In this document: positions 1 to 8,441 of the stretch, in pieces
How positions within the stretch are numbered: position 1 is the stretch's first letter
How the letters are laid out: each line of letters opens with the position of its first letter
NCBI GenBank assembly: GCA_026706025.1
Contig: JAPOZO010000063.1
Location: 62,001 to 126,000 of the forward strand
Direction: 5' to 3'
From: Candidatus Poribacteria bacterium
GTDB taxonomy: Bacteria > Poribacteria > WGA-4E > WGA-3G
Length of the DNA stretch: 64,000 nt
The notes under the pieces: generated by a model
Database searches by the model: none
What the model saw: the letters and a program-made list of their open reading frames with translations, nothing else
What the model was told of the DNA's origin: nothing
Made by a program: the position numbers and the translations under genes

Positions 1-661
1 ACTTATAGAAACACGAGAACAGTGCGCGTTCGGCTTCTTCTTCTGTAATTGACGTGGCGAGTTCGGCATCAGTAGGTTGTGTGCCAGCAGCAAGTTCTAT
101 TCGTGGGCAAAAACCGATTTCCGCTGCGCCACCCGGGTGCGCCGGTGCTTTCCAACCCGCGTCAAAGTTCAGTGTCGTTTCAGGCACGTACATCCTGAAC
201 GACACAACTTTCTCTCGGATTCGGTCAATAACCAAGTGTCCAGTAAATTGCGAAGGCGTAAACCACCCATTTTCCATGACGAATTCGGCGTGGATACGGA
301 ACAGAATCTCGGCAAATTCGTTATTGTAAGCACGCAGACATGCCCACAAACCAAAAGAATCTCCATTATTGATGTGCAAATCCAAGCTCGGATTCGGGTG
401 AAGTTGCCTTAGCAACGTTAGCGCGCCTTCTGCTTGAATCTGCCAGCATTCACCCACCGAAACAGCTTCCGATGGCAGAAACGCTTGAAAAACGGAGGCA
501 AGATACTGCTTTTCGGGTTCAGCGACCCGAAAGTTCGCCAACTCGTCCCACTTCACGTGGAAGTTGTATTGCGTGTATTCGATCGGCGCGATGAAGCCTT
601 TGACGTTAACTTCTGTGTCCCTATCAAGATTAAGCGTGATTTTGTTTTCTAAGGTTTCCAT
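1..661 (-). CDS. Selenoprotein-family paralogue 3, N-terminal part (runs off left edge)
   Basis: An open minus-strand frame starts at ATG 661-659 and is uninterrupted to base 1, giving about 220 residues. It begins METLENKITLNLD and aligns along its length with the first halves of the two complete paralogues to the right, sharing GFIAPIE, SVGECWQI, GLWACLRAYN and the IHAEF-E-GWF-PSQ block. The start is 1 base after the TGA stop of the neighbouring copy, so the two are almost certainly translated from one message. The window ends before the position where the other copies have Ser-Cys-TGA, so the thioredoxin-like half and the predicted Sec codon should lie about 40 codons further left. The function of this N-terminal domain is unknown; the family assignment comes only from its paralogues here. 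Confidence 0.85.
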   Translation of the reverse strand, partial: METLENKITLNLDRDTEVNVKGFIAPIEYTQYNFHVKWDELANFRVAEPEKQYLASVFQAFLPSEAVSVGECWQIQAEGALTLLRQLHPNPSLDLHINNGDSFGLWACLRAYNNEFAEILFRIHAEFVMENGWFTPSQFTGHLVIDRIREKVVSFRMYVPETTLNFDAGWKAPAHPGGAAEIGFCPRIELAAGTQPTDAELATSITEEEAERALFSCFYK

Positions 662-662
662 G

Positions 663-2219
663 TCAGTTCTCCTCTACAGAAATTTTTGCGCGAAAGGCAT
701 TGATACACGGTTCATCTTTCGCCCAATGTCCGGTAACACCCAACTTAAAAAATTGACCTCGGTCGAAAGCGTGCGTGATTTGACGGGTGTCACCGGGTTC
801 TCCCCACTCCCAAGTAAGCATGTCTTTAGGAGTTTCTTCTTCTGTGGAGAGTTCGGTATCGCCATCAAACAGATAGAACGCTGCTTCCCCCTCTTCCCTA
901 CCAATTTCAATGTCAACGGTTAGCGTGCCTCCGTTTTCAAATGCCGTGGCATCAATCACAACTACGGTATAATCCTGATGGTTTCCAGCCGTTGGAGTCC
1001 GAAAAATGTCCAACACCGATTGCGAAGTCTGCTCAGGGGTGAGAACAATGTTCCCCAATCCGGGTTGTTTTCCTTCTAAGGCTGCCTTGAGAAACGCGAA
1101 ATAATACTCATGTTTCGACAGTCCGCTACGCTCACTGTCTTTACCGAGGTCATTGACCAGTAGTCTACCCATCAGTTCAAACCCTGGTGATATGACGAAA
1201 CAATCTACCGGTGAACCTTTTTTCGCGCCGATTTTCTCCCCTTTGATCATTGCTTGTGCTAAAGGGTTCGATGTGTCAAAAGTCTTACCCTCGCGTTCGC
1301 GTCTTTTGGCAATCGGTTCCCGCAAACCAGGGATACGTCCTAATTCACAGTTGGGGACCCATGTATTGATGAAATTTTCGTTCAAAAATTCAATAACTTC
1401 GTCTTTGGAGAGCACACGTGCCCTCAGGCTTTTACCGCTCCCTCAGCACGACTCGTCCAAGAGCGGGCCATCTATTGAGATGGCATGGATCGGTTTCTGT
1501 TGTGCAGGAACCATCTTTAACGCTTCTTCCAGCGATACCCAGTTAATTTGCGCCGATTTGTAAAAACGTAACATCAGTGCGTGCAATGCTTCCTCTTGGG
1601 TGATCGCTTCCGTGAATTTAGCATTTTGCAAAACGTCTTGTTCACCTGCACAGAGTTCCATTTGCGGGCAAAATCCGGCATCGGCTGCGCGGAGTCCTTC
1701 TCTAATTCTCCAACGTACATCGAAGTTCAGGGTGGCATCCGGAACGTGCATCTTGAAGGCAACAACTTTCTTTTTTAACCGGTCAATAACCATATATCCG
1801 GCAAGCTGCGATGGCGCAAACCAACCTTTTTCTAAAACGAATTCCGCGTGGATACGGAACAGAATCTCAGCAAACGCATTATTGTAGGCGCGTAGACATG
1901 CCCACAAACCGTAAGAATCCTCGCCACCAATTTCCAAATCCAGTTGTGGACTCGGATTGAGTTGTCGTAACAGCGTTAGTGCGCTTTCTTCTTCAATCTC
2001 CCAGCATTCACCTACAGAGACCGGTTCTTGTGGCAGAAAAGATTGAAAAACCGAAGCAGGATATTGCTTTTCGGGTTCAGCAACACACAGATTCGCTAAT
2101 TCGTCCCACTCTACGTGGTAGTTCCGTTTGGTGTATTCAATCGGAGCGATGAAGCCTTTGACAGACACTTCTGCGTCCGCGTCAAGATTAAGTGCAATTT
2201 TGTTGTTAAAAGTTTTCAT
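663..2219 (-). CDS. Predicted thioredoxin-like selenoprotein, paralogue 1 (in-frame TGA = Sec259)
   Basis: Read through one TGA at 1445-1443, this is a 518-residue protein. Residues 1-258 form an unrecognised N-terminal domain (start ATG 2219, MKTFNNKIALNLD) ending ISIDGPLLDESC. TGA follows the Cys codon and the same frame continues GSGKSLRARVLSKDEVIEFLNENFINTWVPN, with no start codon until GTG 1415. The Ser-Cys-Sec-Gly motif before a helix-like stretch and the later PVDCFVISP strand resemble a thioredoxin-fold redox site, with Sec in a catalytic position. The last 125 or so residues are a strand-rich domain of unknown role. The paralogue at 2647-4236 has TGA at the same place with conserved protein on both sides, which argues against a random stop. 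A conventional annotation would split this into two hypothetical proteins (1443-2219 and 663-1415). No Sec machinery genes are in the window. Substrate unknown. Confidence 0.75.
1404..1445 (-). promoter_or_regulatory. Candidate bacterial SECIS element, copy 1
   Basis: On the message strand the bases from the TGA onward can fold into an outer stem (GAGGG, including the GA of TGA, with CTCTC) and an inner GCC/GGC stem closing a TGAG loop about 16 bases after the TGA. Bacterial SECIS hairpins lie directly downstream of the UGA with a G near the start of the loop, which this fits. The same bases are nearly unchanged in the second copy. The fold was judged by eye, without an energy calculation. 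Confidence 0.45.
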
Positions 2220-2322
2220 TTCTCGTTATGAACTTCCTTTCCGGTATAGGATACCATTGCTATCAGAAGGTGGCAATGATTCGCTTATACACGCCTTTGG
2301 ATGCACTTTTACAGACCCAGTA

Positions 2323-2617
2323 GGTGCGGTTTGCAACCGCACCATAGGTGTCAATTTAGCGGCTTTAATGGCATTTTGTCGAGTAGATATAAACATACTG
2401 AAGAAACACCCTATCAAAAACCCCTTACAGGGCTAAGGTCCTTACTTGATACCGCTGCTATAAACATATCGTCCTTACAGGACTGAAGAGGTTTTTGAAG
2501 TTATCAAGGTTTCCGCGTAGAATCCGGTTCGGTTGCAAACCAAACCTACCGGACCTGGGGGTCGCGACGATTATTTTTTCTAAAATTGACACCTATGGTG
2601 CGGTTTGCAACCGCACC
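2323..2617. mobile_element. MITE-like element with 38-base terminal inverted repeats
   Basis: This fills most of the 427-base gap between two selenoprotein paralogues. Its ends are inverted copies of one about 38-base sequence: each outer end is the palindrome GGTGCGGTTTGCAACCGCACC, followed inward by ATAGGTGTCAATTTAG or its complement, differing by one indel and the order of the central TTGCAA bases. There is no transposase frame inside. The interior holds two CCTTACAGG hairpin-like motifs about 50 bases apart, a layout that recurs as CCCCTACGGGG at 31276-31350. Target-site duplications are not clear. It is probably a non-autonomous element. Confidence 0.6.
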
Positions 2618-2646
2618 GGACTTCGTTAAGAAATTTAGGACACAAC

Positions 2647-4236
2647 CTAAGGGTTTTCCGTTGGTTCTACAGCGATCCTTGCTTGAAAGGCGTTGATACT
2701 CCCTTTCTCATTAAACCAAGTTCCTGTAGCACCCAACTTAAAGACTTTACCACATTCAAAACGATGCCGGATTTCGCCTATCTGTCCGGACGGAACGTCC
2801 CATACAGAAGTGAGTGCTTCATTAGGAATTCCCTTTGTCGGTAGTTCGGTGTTGTTATCAAAGAGATCGAATGACCCCCCCGGTTTTGCAGTGCCCATCC
2901 GAATATTAATGGTGAGTGTGCCACCGTCTTCAAAGGCAGTCGCATTAATTTCAACGACAGTATAATCTTGATACCCGTATCTCGGTGTACGAAGAATATC
3001 CAGTACTTCTTGTTCAGTCTGTTCACGATTGAGCACAACGTTCAAACCGCTTGGAGGCGAGTCTGAAGTTTCATCGGCAAATCCGGGAAGTTTACCATCT
3101 AAAGAATCCTCAAGAAACTTAAGGTAGGCATCCTCTTCTGGAATATCCCTTTGCGAACAGTCATCAAAGAAATCATTTAGCGGGAGTTTCCCCATCACAT
3201 CGAATTCTGGGGCAATAACTAAACAATCCACAGGCGAATGTTCTTTCCACCCTTCCATGATGGCTTTTGCTAACGGGTGTGTTCTGTCAAATGTTTTGGA
3301 TAGATCCTTACGTCTTCGTGCCATGTAGGCTTGTTTTCTGGGCGTGCGTTCTAATTCGACATTGGAAACCCAAACGTTAATGAAGTTTCCATTCAAGAAT
3401 TCGATAACTCGGTCATCAGAGAGGACACCTGCCCTCAGGCCCTTGCCGCTCCCTCAGCAGGACTCATCAGCCAATGGGCCGTCTATTGAGATGGCGTGAA
3501 TTAATTTCACCTGTTCTTCTGCCATCTCCACCGCTTGATATGGGGATACCCAGTTAATTTGTTCTGACTTGTAGAAACGTCCTGCTAACACGCGTTCTGC
3601 TTCTTCTTGGGTGATAGATGTTAAAAATTCTATGTTCTGCGCAACATCTCGCGCCCCAGCACGGAGTTGCATTTGCGAGCAAAAACCTGCATCCGTAATA
3701 GAATAAGATGCCTCTTTGTCTTCTTTCCAACCGATATCGAGGTTCACCGTGCCTTCGGGGACGGACATTTCAAAGAAAGCAATCTTTCCTTTAAGTCGGT
3801 CAATTATAAGATTTCCGGCAAACTGCGAAGGCGTAAGCCAGCCATCCTCTAATTTAAACGCCGCATGAATCCGAAACGCGATGTCGGCGAATCTATCGTT
3901 GTAAGCACGTAGGCATGCCCATAGTCCGATCAAATCTCCCGAACCATCGTCCGTATTCAGATTTAGGACAGTATGTAATTGCCTGAGCAACGCCAGCACG
4001 CCAGATTCCTGGATCTGCCAGCATTCACCCACTGAAACCGGTTCATCTGGCAGAAACGCTTGAAAAACAGATACGTGATGCTGCTTCTCTGGTTCGGCGA
4101 CGCGCAAATTCGCCAATGCCTCCCACTCTATATGGAAATGGGACAGTGTATGTTCAATCGGCGCGATGAAGCCTTTAACGGACACTTCTGCGTCCCCGTC
4201 AAGACTGAGTGTGATTTTGTTGTTCAAAGTTTTCAT
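2647..4236 (-). CDS. Predicted thioredoxin-like selenoprotein, paralogue 2 (in-frame TGA = Sec261)
   Basis: Read through the TGA at 3456-3454 this gives 529 residues. Residues 1-260 (start ATG 4236, MKTLNNKITLSLDGD) match the N-terminal domain of the paralogues. They end ISIDGPLADESC, then TGA, then GSGKGLRAGVLSDDRVIEFLNGNF in the same frame. The downstream half contains a PVDCLVIAP strand like that of copy 1 and a closing strand-rich domain ending FQARIAVEPTENP. Compared with copy 1, it has a longer loop (DETSDSPPSGLN) before the C-terminal domain. ATG is 2 bases after the TAA of guaB, so the two genes are probably cotranscribed. Coupling to guaB does not by itself imply a role in purine synthesis. 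Read as two genes it would be 3454-4236 and 2647-3396. Confidence 0.75.
3415..3456 (-). promoter_or_regulatory. Candidate bacterial SECIS element, copy 2
   Basis: Directly downstream of the TGA the message strand can pair GAGGGA with TCCTCTC (one bulged T) and, inside, GCC with GGC around TGAG. Relative to copy 1 most bases are identical and the differences fall mainly in the spacer and the distal arm. This DNA-level conservation is consistent with a selected RNA structure overlapping code, although recent duplication could also explain it. Confidence 0.45.
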
Positions 4237-4238
4237 TT

Positions 4239-5738
4239 TTATCCGTCTTCCGTTGTTCTTGGGATAATATCGTGAACACCGCCTTCACGGATACTTGCTG
4301 AAGAGACTAACACAAATCTCGCTTTTTGACGAAATTCCGGTAGGGATATCGCCCCACAATTACACATAAGCGACCGGATTTTTGCGAGGGTCGTTTTCAA
4401 ATTATCGTTCATCTTGCCTGCATAAGGCACATAAGCATCAGCACCCTCCTCGAACAGTAATTCTGGACCGCCACCCTCATGGTAGCGTTGCCAATTGGAT
4501 GCTCGCTTTGTGCCTTCTCCCCAGTATTCTTTCACTGTATTCATCCCCAATTTTCTCAGCTTACTCGGACTTTCATCAAATCTTGCGAAATATCTGCCCA
4601 TCATCACGAAATCGGCACCCATAGCAAGTGCCAAACCGATATGATAATCTTGGAAGATACCACCATCTGAGCAAAGCGGCACGTAAACACCGGTTTCCTT
4701 CAAATACAGGTCTCTTTGCCGAGCGACTTCAATGACGGCAGTCGCTTGCCCACAACCGATGCCTTTCTGTTCTCTTGTTATACAAATAGCACCGCCACCG
4801 ATGCCCACCTTTACAAAATCAGCACCGGCTTCTACCAAATACATGAATGCATCTCCGTGAACGACATTCCCGCCGCCCACTTTTACAGCATCACCGTACT
4901 CATTTTTGATAAATCGGATGGTGTCTGATTGCCATTCTGTATACCCTTCGGAAGAATCAACACAAATAACATCAACACCCGCTGCGACCAATGCTGGTAC
5001 TCTCTCTCTGTAATCTCGTGTATTAATTCCGGCACCCACGACAAGTCTTTTCTGGGAATCTACGGATTCAAGTGGATTTTTCTTGTGGTCATCGTAATCC
5101 TTCCTGAAGACCAAATGTACCAGTTTACGATTTTCATCAACGATCGGCAGACAATTTATCTTGTGTTTCCAAATGAGGTCGTTGGCATCCTCAATCGTAA
5201 TTCCCTTTTGACCGACAATCAGTTCAGGAAACGGTGTCATGAATTCGCTTACTTTGGCGTTTAAATCCACTCGACTCAATCTATAATCCTTATCCGTTAT
5301 GAGTCCGAAGAGTTCTCCTGAAGACGAGCCATCTTCGGTTATGGGAATCGTCGAGTGTCCAGTTTCTTCGGTTAGCTTCACGACATCTTCTATTGTATTA
5401 TCACATTTCAAATTTGAGTCGCTGACGACGAAACCGGCTTTGTGGTTTTTAACTGCCCGGACCATCGCTACCTGCTCTTCAATACTTTGGGACCCATAAA
5501 GAAAAGAGACCCCACCCTGTCTCGCCAGTGCAATTGCCAAATTGTGGTCCGAAACGGCTTGCATGATCGCAGAAGCAAACGGAATATTCACTTCCAGAGA
5601 CGGTTGTTGCCCTACTTTAAACTTCACGAGAGGGGTTCTCAGGATAACGTTTTCAGGGATACAATTCTTCGTCGTTAAGTTAGGTAAAAGCAGGTATTCG
5701 CTGAAAGTCCGGCTTGCTTCAGAAAAAAAGTGAGCCAT
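4239..5738 (-). CDS. guaB: Inosine-5'-monophosphate dehydrogenase
   Basis: IMPDH oxidises IMP to XMP with NAD+, the committed step to GTP, in the cytosol. The 499-residue product is the usual family length. It has the (beta/alpha)8 core split by a CBS pair at about residues 95-215 ([19 protein letters not shown] through [11 protein letters not shown]). The catalytic loop is [18 protein letters not shown], with the nucleophilic Cys, and the phosphate-binding stretch follows as CSDGGI and [13 protein letters not shown]. Start ATG 5738 has a strong AGGAGG 8 bases upstream. It reads into selenoprotein paralogue 2 with a 2-base gap. The catalytic loop most resembles the CBS-containing class that carries GIG-GQATA. 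Confidence 0.95.
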   Translation of the reverse strand: MAHFFSEASRTFSEYLLLPNLTTKNCIPENVILRTPLVKFKVGQQPSLEVNIPFASAIMQAVSDHNLAIALARQGGVSFLYGSQSIEEQVAMVRAVKNHKAGFVVSDSNLKCDNTIEDVVKLTEETGHSTIPITEDGSSSGELFGLITDKDYRLSRVDLNAKVSEFMTPFPELIVGQKGITIEDANDLIWKHKINCLPIVDENRKLVHLVFRKDYDDHKKNPLESVDSQKRLVVGAGINTRDYRERVPALVAAGVDVICVDSSEGYTEWQSDTIRFIKNEYGDAVKVGGGNVVHGDAFMYLVEAGADFVKVGIGGGAICITREQKGIGCGQATAVIEVARQRDLYLKETGVYVPLCSDGGIFQDYHIGLALAMGADFVMMGRYFARFDESPSKLRKLGMNTVKEYWGEGTKRASNWQRYHEGGGPELLFEEGADAYVPYAGKMNDNLKTTLAKIRSLMCNCGAISLPEFRQKARFVLVSSASIREGGVHDIIPRTTEDG

Positions 5739-5764
5739 GATTCATTCCTCCTGTCAAAACAAAA

Positions 5765-5876
5765 ATGGTTATCGGTTGTCAGTACGGTTTGCTCCGCAAA
5801 CCTTTCGGTTGTCGGTTAAGAGGGGTTTGGTTCAACAATATCCCTCTTTAACTGAAGACCGATAACCGATAGTCCA
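5765..5876. repeat. Intergenic palindromic repeat (TTGTCAG/CTGATAAC family)
   Basis: The outer arms GTTATCGGT and ACCGATAAC are perfect complements. Inner arms TTAAGAGGG and CCCTCTTTAA surround a loop containing GGTTTGGTTCAACAATA. A small GGTTTGCTCCGCAAACC hairpin sits in the left half. This is one member of a family seen at more than ten sites in the window. Confidence 0.75.
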
Positions 5877-5900
5877 TTTCCGCTCATGATGATTTTAAGA

Positions 5901-5940
5901 TAAAAACAGGCACTGTTATAGTTAACCTACAAGTGCCTGG
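5901..5940 (-). terminator. Rho-independent terminator after leuD
   Basis: On the minus strand an 8-base perfect stem (CAGGCACT with AGTGCCTG, 17-base loop) is followed at once by TTTTTAT. It lies about 60 bases past the leuD stop and would end the leuC-leuD transcript. Confidence 0.75.
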
Positions 5941-6001
5941 TTTGTTCAAGTCTTTTCTCAGGTGCGCCGAGAGAATGATTAGATCAGTTGCGGTAGAACT
6001 T

Positions 6002-6592
6002 TTATACGCTTCCTCGATTTTCAAACGCTGCAATGTCCGCTTCATATTGCAAAGTCCAACCGATTTCATCGAGTCCGTTGAGCAGGCAGTACTTCTCAAA
6101 ATCACCGATTTCAAAAGTGTGGGCAGTGCCGTCAGAACAAATCACTGATTGCTCTTCCAAGTCTATCATCAACTGGTAGCTCTCGGTGTCTTGTGCCTCT
6201 TGACTGAGCGAGGCGATAACATCCGCAGGTAGTGCTATAGGGAGGATGCCGTTCTTGTAGCAGTTGTTACGGAAGATGTCGGCGAATGAGGGGGCGAGAA
6301 TCGCCTTGAAGCCGTACTGCTGGAGTGCCCACGGTGCGTGTTCACGGGAGCTGCCACAACCGAAATTCGCACCGGCGATGAGAATACTCGCCCCTGCGTA
6401 GCGCGGGAGGTTCAGCACGAATTCTGGGTTCGGATCTCCGTTTTCAAGGTAACGCCAATCATTAAAGAGAAATTCACCGAAACCCGTCCGTTCAATCCGT
6501 TTCAAAAATTGCTTCGGGATAATCTGGTCGGTATCAACATTAATCCGGTCGAGTGGGACAACAAACCCAACGTGTTCTTTAAATGCTTCCAT
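6002..6592 (-). CDS. leuD: 3-isopropylmalate dehydratase small subunit
   Basis: The small subunit of isopropylmalate isomerase supplies the swivelling domain that closes over the Fe-S site of LeuC; the complex converts 2-isopropylmalate to 3-isopropylmalate in leucine synthesis. At 196 residues it is the normal length. The signature is clear: [15 protein letters not shown] near the N-terminus, then [16 protein letters not shown] and [16 protein letters not shown]. The start is ATG 6592 behind AAAAGGAGAAAATAGAAG. leuC lies upstream on the same strand, but the two are separated by a decayed toxin-antitoxin locus instead of the usual short spacer. Confidence 0.96.
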   Translation of the reverse strand: MEAFKEHVGFVVPLDRINVDTDQIIPKQFLKRIERTGFGEFLFNDWRYLENGDPNPEFVLNLPRYAGASILIAGANFGCGSSREHAPWALQQYGFKAILAPSFADIFRNNCYKNGILPIALPADVIASLSQEAQDTESYQLMIDLEEQSVICSDGTAHTFEIGDFEKYCLLNGLDEIGWTLQYEADIAAFENRGSV

Positions 6593-6606
6593 TCTTCTAT
6601 TTTCTC

Positions 6607-6678
6607 CTTTTGGTGTTTTTGGCTATTTTCAGTTTCCAACAAGGCTTCAAGGGAAATATTGGTATCCGCGAGGTACAC
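6607..6678 (-). pseudogene. PIN-domain (VapC-type) toxin remnant
   Basis: GTG 6678 overlaps the stop of the antitoxin remnant by one base, the usual toxin-antitoxin arrangement. It opens VYLADTNISLEALLE, matching the first strand of PIN-domain ribonucleases with the invariant Asp of DTN. After about 15 codons the resemblance ends, because the frame enters the Shine-Dalgarno and start of leuD. The remaining three acidic active-site residues are therefore absent and the gene cannot make a working toxin. Confidence 0.65.
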
Positions 6679-6883
6679 TAATCCCTCCAATCTGACGCTT
6701 TTTTCTGGAGTTCGAGGGCTGTAAACTGGTCACGATACGCTTTTAATCCGCCAACCCATTTCAAGTTTGGTTTTTTCTTCCGTTTTGAACTTTTTTCGTT
6801 CGTAGGAAATCAATGAAATGAATGACTTCTTCTTGGAGTTCCGGAGGAAGCTCCCTGATTTTTTCAATAATGGTAGATTCCAT
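6678..6883 (-). pseudogene. Frameshifted DUF2281-type antitoxin
   Basis: ATG 6883 starts MESTIIEKIRELPPELQEEVIHFIDFLRTKK, the standard opening of DUF2281 antitoxins. The frame then closes early (GRKNQT, stop). One frame over, the typical C-terminal end follows: KPNLKWVGGLKAYRDQFTALELQKKASDWRD and TAG at 6680-6678. The break falls in an A-run near 6770, so a single-base indel inactivated it. It sits between leuC and leuD with a truncated PIN toxin downstream. Confidence 0.75.
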
Positions 6884-6960
6884 TGTTACCCGGTATTTTT
6901 CTTGATAGTGAGGACGTTGTTGGTACGCTCTTGGCCATCTCGTGCAAGCCCGTATTTGAC

Positions 6961-8364
6961 CTATCCAAACGTTCGGATGTCTACAAATCGGCCTGTAACC
7001 GCCGTTGCGGCAGCCATCTGTGGACTGACGAGGTGCGTGCGTCCACCTTTACCCTGTCTGCCTTCAAAATTCCGGTTCGATGTGCTGGCACAGCGTTGGC
7101 CTGGACTCAGGGTGTCAGGATTCATGCCGAGGCACATGCTACAACCGGCTTCGCGCCACTCAAAACCCGCTTCACGAAAAACCTTGTCAAGCCCTTCCGC
7201 CTCTGCCTGGCGTTTGACCGCTTGCGAACCGGGAACGACCATCGCACTCACGTTCTCTGCGACTTTCTTGCCTTTGGCGACTTCAGCAGCAGCCCGCAGA
7301 TCACTGATTCGGGAGTTGGTGCAGCTACCGATGAAAACCCTATCGACAGGAATATCTGTTATCGGGGTACCGGGTTGGAGATCCATATATTCCAAGGCGT
7401 GTTCTGCAGCGCGCTTGTCGTCGGTTGTATCCATGTCCGTAGGATTCGGGACACGTCCTGTCACATCGGTTACCATACCGGGGTTTGTGCCCCATGTCAC
7501 TTGTGGTGCGATGTCTGCTGCGTCAAGTTGTAGCGTTCTGTCATAGGTTGCGCCGTCGTCAGTGGGGAGTTGCTTCCACTGTTCAACCGCCGCATCAAAA
7601 TCTGCGCCTTTCGGTGCAAAACGTTTGCCTGCGATATATTCATAAGTGCTATCGTCAGGTGCGATCATACCGGCGCGTGCGCCTGCCTCAATGGACATGT
7701 TGCAGACAGTCATCCGTTCTTCAATGCTGAGTGTGCTGATCGCCGAGCCTGTGTATTCGACCACAGCACCGTTGCCCCCATCAATACCGATATGCCCGAT
7801 AATCGAGAGGATGATGTCTTTCGCTGTCACGCCGTAAGGGAGTGTCCCATCAATCCGAATCTCAAAGGTCTCTGATTTCTGTTGCAAGAGGCATTGCGTG
7901 GCGAGTACATGCTCAATCTCGCTGGTACCGATGCCGAAGGCAAGCGCGCCAAGTGCACCATGCGTTGAGGTATGGCTATCACCGCATACGATGGTTGTGC
8001 CGGGCTGCGTGATACCGAGTTCCGGTCCGATGACGTGCACGATACCTTGCTCAGGACTGTCAATGTCATAGAGCGGGATGTCGAACTCAGCACAGTTTTC
8101 CGCCAGTGTCTCCATCTGCTTCGCCGCAATCAAATCAGTAATAGGCAGCGCCCTATCTGTTGTCGGTACGTTGTGATCCATCGTAGCAAACGTCAGATCC
8201 GGACGACGTACCTTCCGATTGTTGAGCCGCAACCCCTCAAATGCTTGTGGGGATGTGACTTCGTGAACGAGGTGCGTGTCAATATAAAGAATCGGCACCT
8301 CGTCTGCGGAAGCACGCACAAGATGCGCCTCCCATATCTTTTCATACATTGTTCGGGTTTTCAT
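6961..8364 (-). CDS. leuC: 3-isopropylmalate dehydratase large subunit
   Basis: The aconitase-family large subunit carries the [4Fe-4S] cluster for isomerising isopropylmalate, with LeuD. Start ATG 8364 ([16 protein letters not shown]) gives 467 residues, matching the family; a TTG 18 bases upstream is possible but less likely. Cluster ligands are visible in [11 protein letters not shown] and GCSMCLGMN. Other signatures are [19 protein letters not shown] and the closing [15 protein letters not shown]. LeuD is on the same strand after a 368-base spacer occupied by a toxin-antitoxin relic. None of the other leucine genes (leuA, leuB) is in the window. Confidence 0.96.
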   Translation of the reverse strand: MKTRTMYEKIWEAHLVRASADEVPILYIDTHLVHEVTSPQAFEGLRLNNRKVRRPDLTFATMDHNVPTTDRALPITDLIAAKQMETLAENCAEFDIPLYDIDSPEQGIVHVIGPELGITQPGTTIVCGDSHTSTHGALGALAFGIGTSEIEHVLATQCLLQQKSETFEIRIDGTLPYGVTAKDIILSIIGHIGIDGGNGAVVEYTGSAISTLSIEERMTVCNMSIEAGARAGMIAPDDSTYEYIAGKRFAPKGADFDAAVEQWKQLPTDDGATYDRTLQLDAADIAPQVTWGTNPGMVTDVTGRVPNPTDMDTTDDKRAAEHALEYMDLQPGTPITDIPVDRVFIGSCTNSRISDLRAAAEVAKGKKVAENVSAMVVPGSQAVKRQAEAEGLDKVFREAGFEWREAGCSMCLGMNPDTLSPGQRCASTSNRNFEGRQGKGGRTHLVSPQMAAATAVTGRFVDIRTFG

Positions 8365-8441
8365 ATTTTTATACGCTTCCAATAAATTAGGCTTGTAGAT
8401 TTCCAGAACTTATAACGCAAAGGCTACTTGCAAGTCATCCT

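Noticed and set aside
663-1415. Separate hypothetical protein starting at GTG 1415
   Set aside because: It is the in-frame continuation of the upstream gene across TGA, conserved sequence extends upstream of the GTG, and the paralogue has the same arrangement.
1443-1445. TGA recoded as Trp or Gly (alternative genetic code)
   Set aside because: All conserved genes in the window end normally at TGA, TAA or TAG, and many TGA codons act as true stops (for example RNase J and dciA).
2409-2492. Possible CRISPR array (spaced CCTTACAGG words)
   Set aside because: Only two short imperfect units; the same pair recurs at 31276 with similar spacers, so it is a dispersed repeat.
5884-6114. 76-residue minus-strand frame after leuD
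   Set aside because: Runs through the leuD terminator and overlaps the leuD 3' end in another frame.
6818-7546. Long plus-strand frames opposite leuC
   Set aside because: Antisense shadows of a clearly conserved gene.
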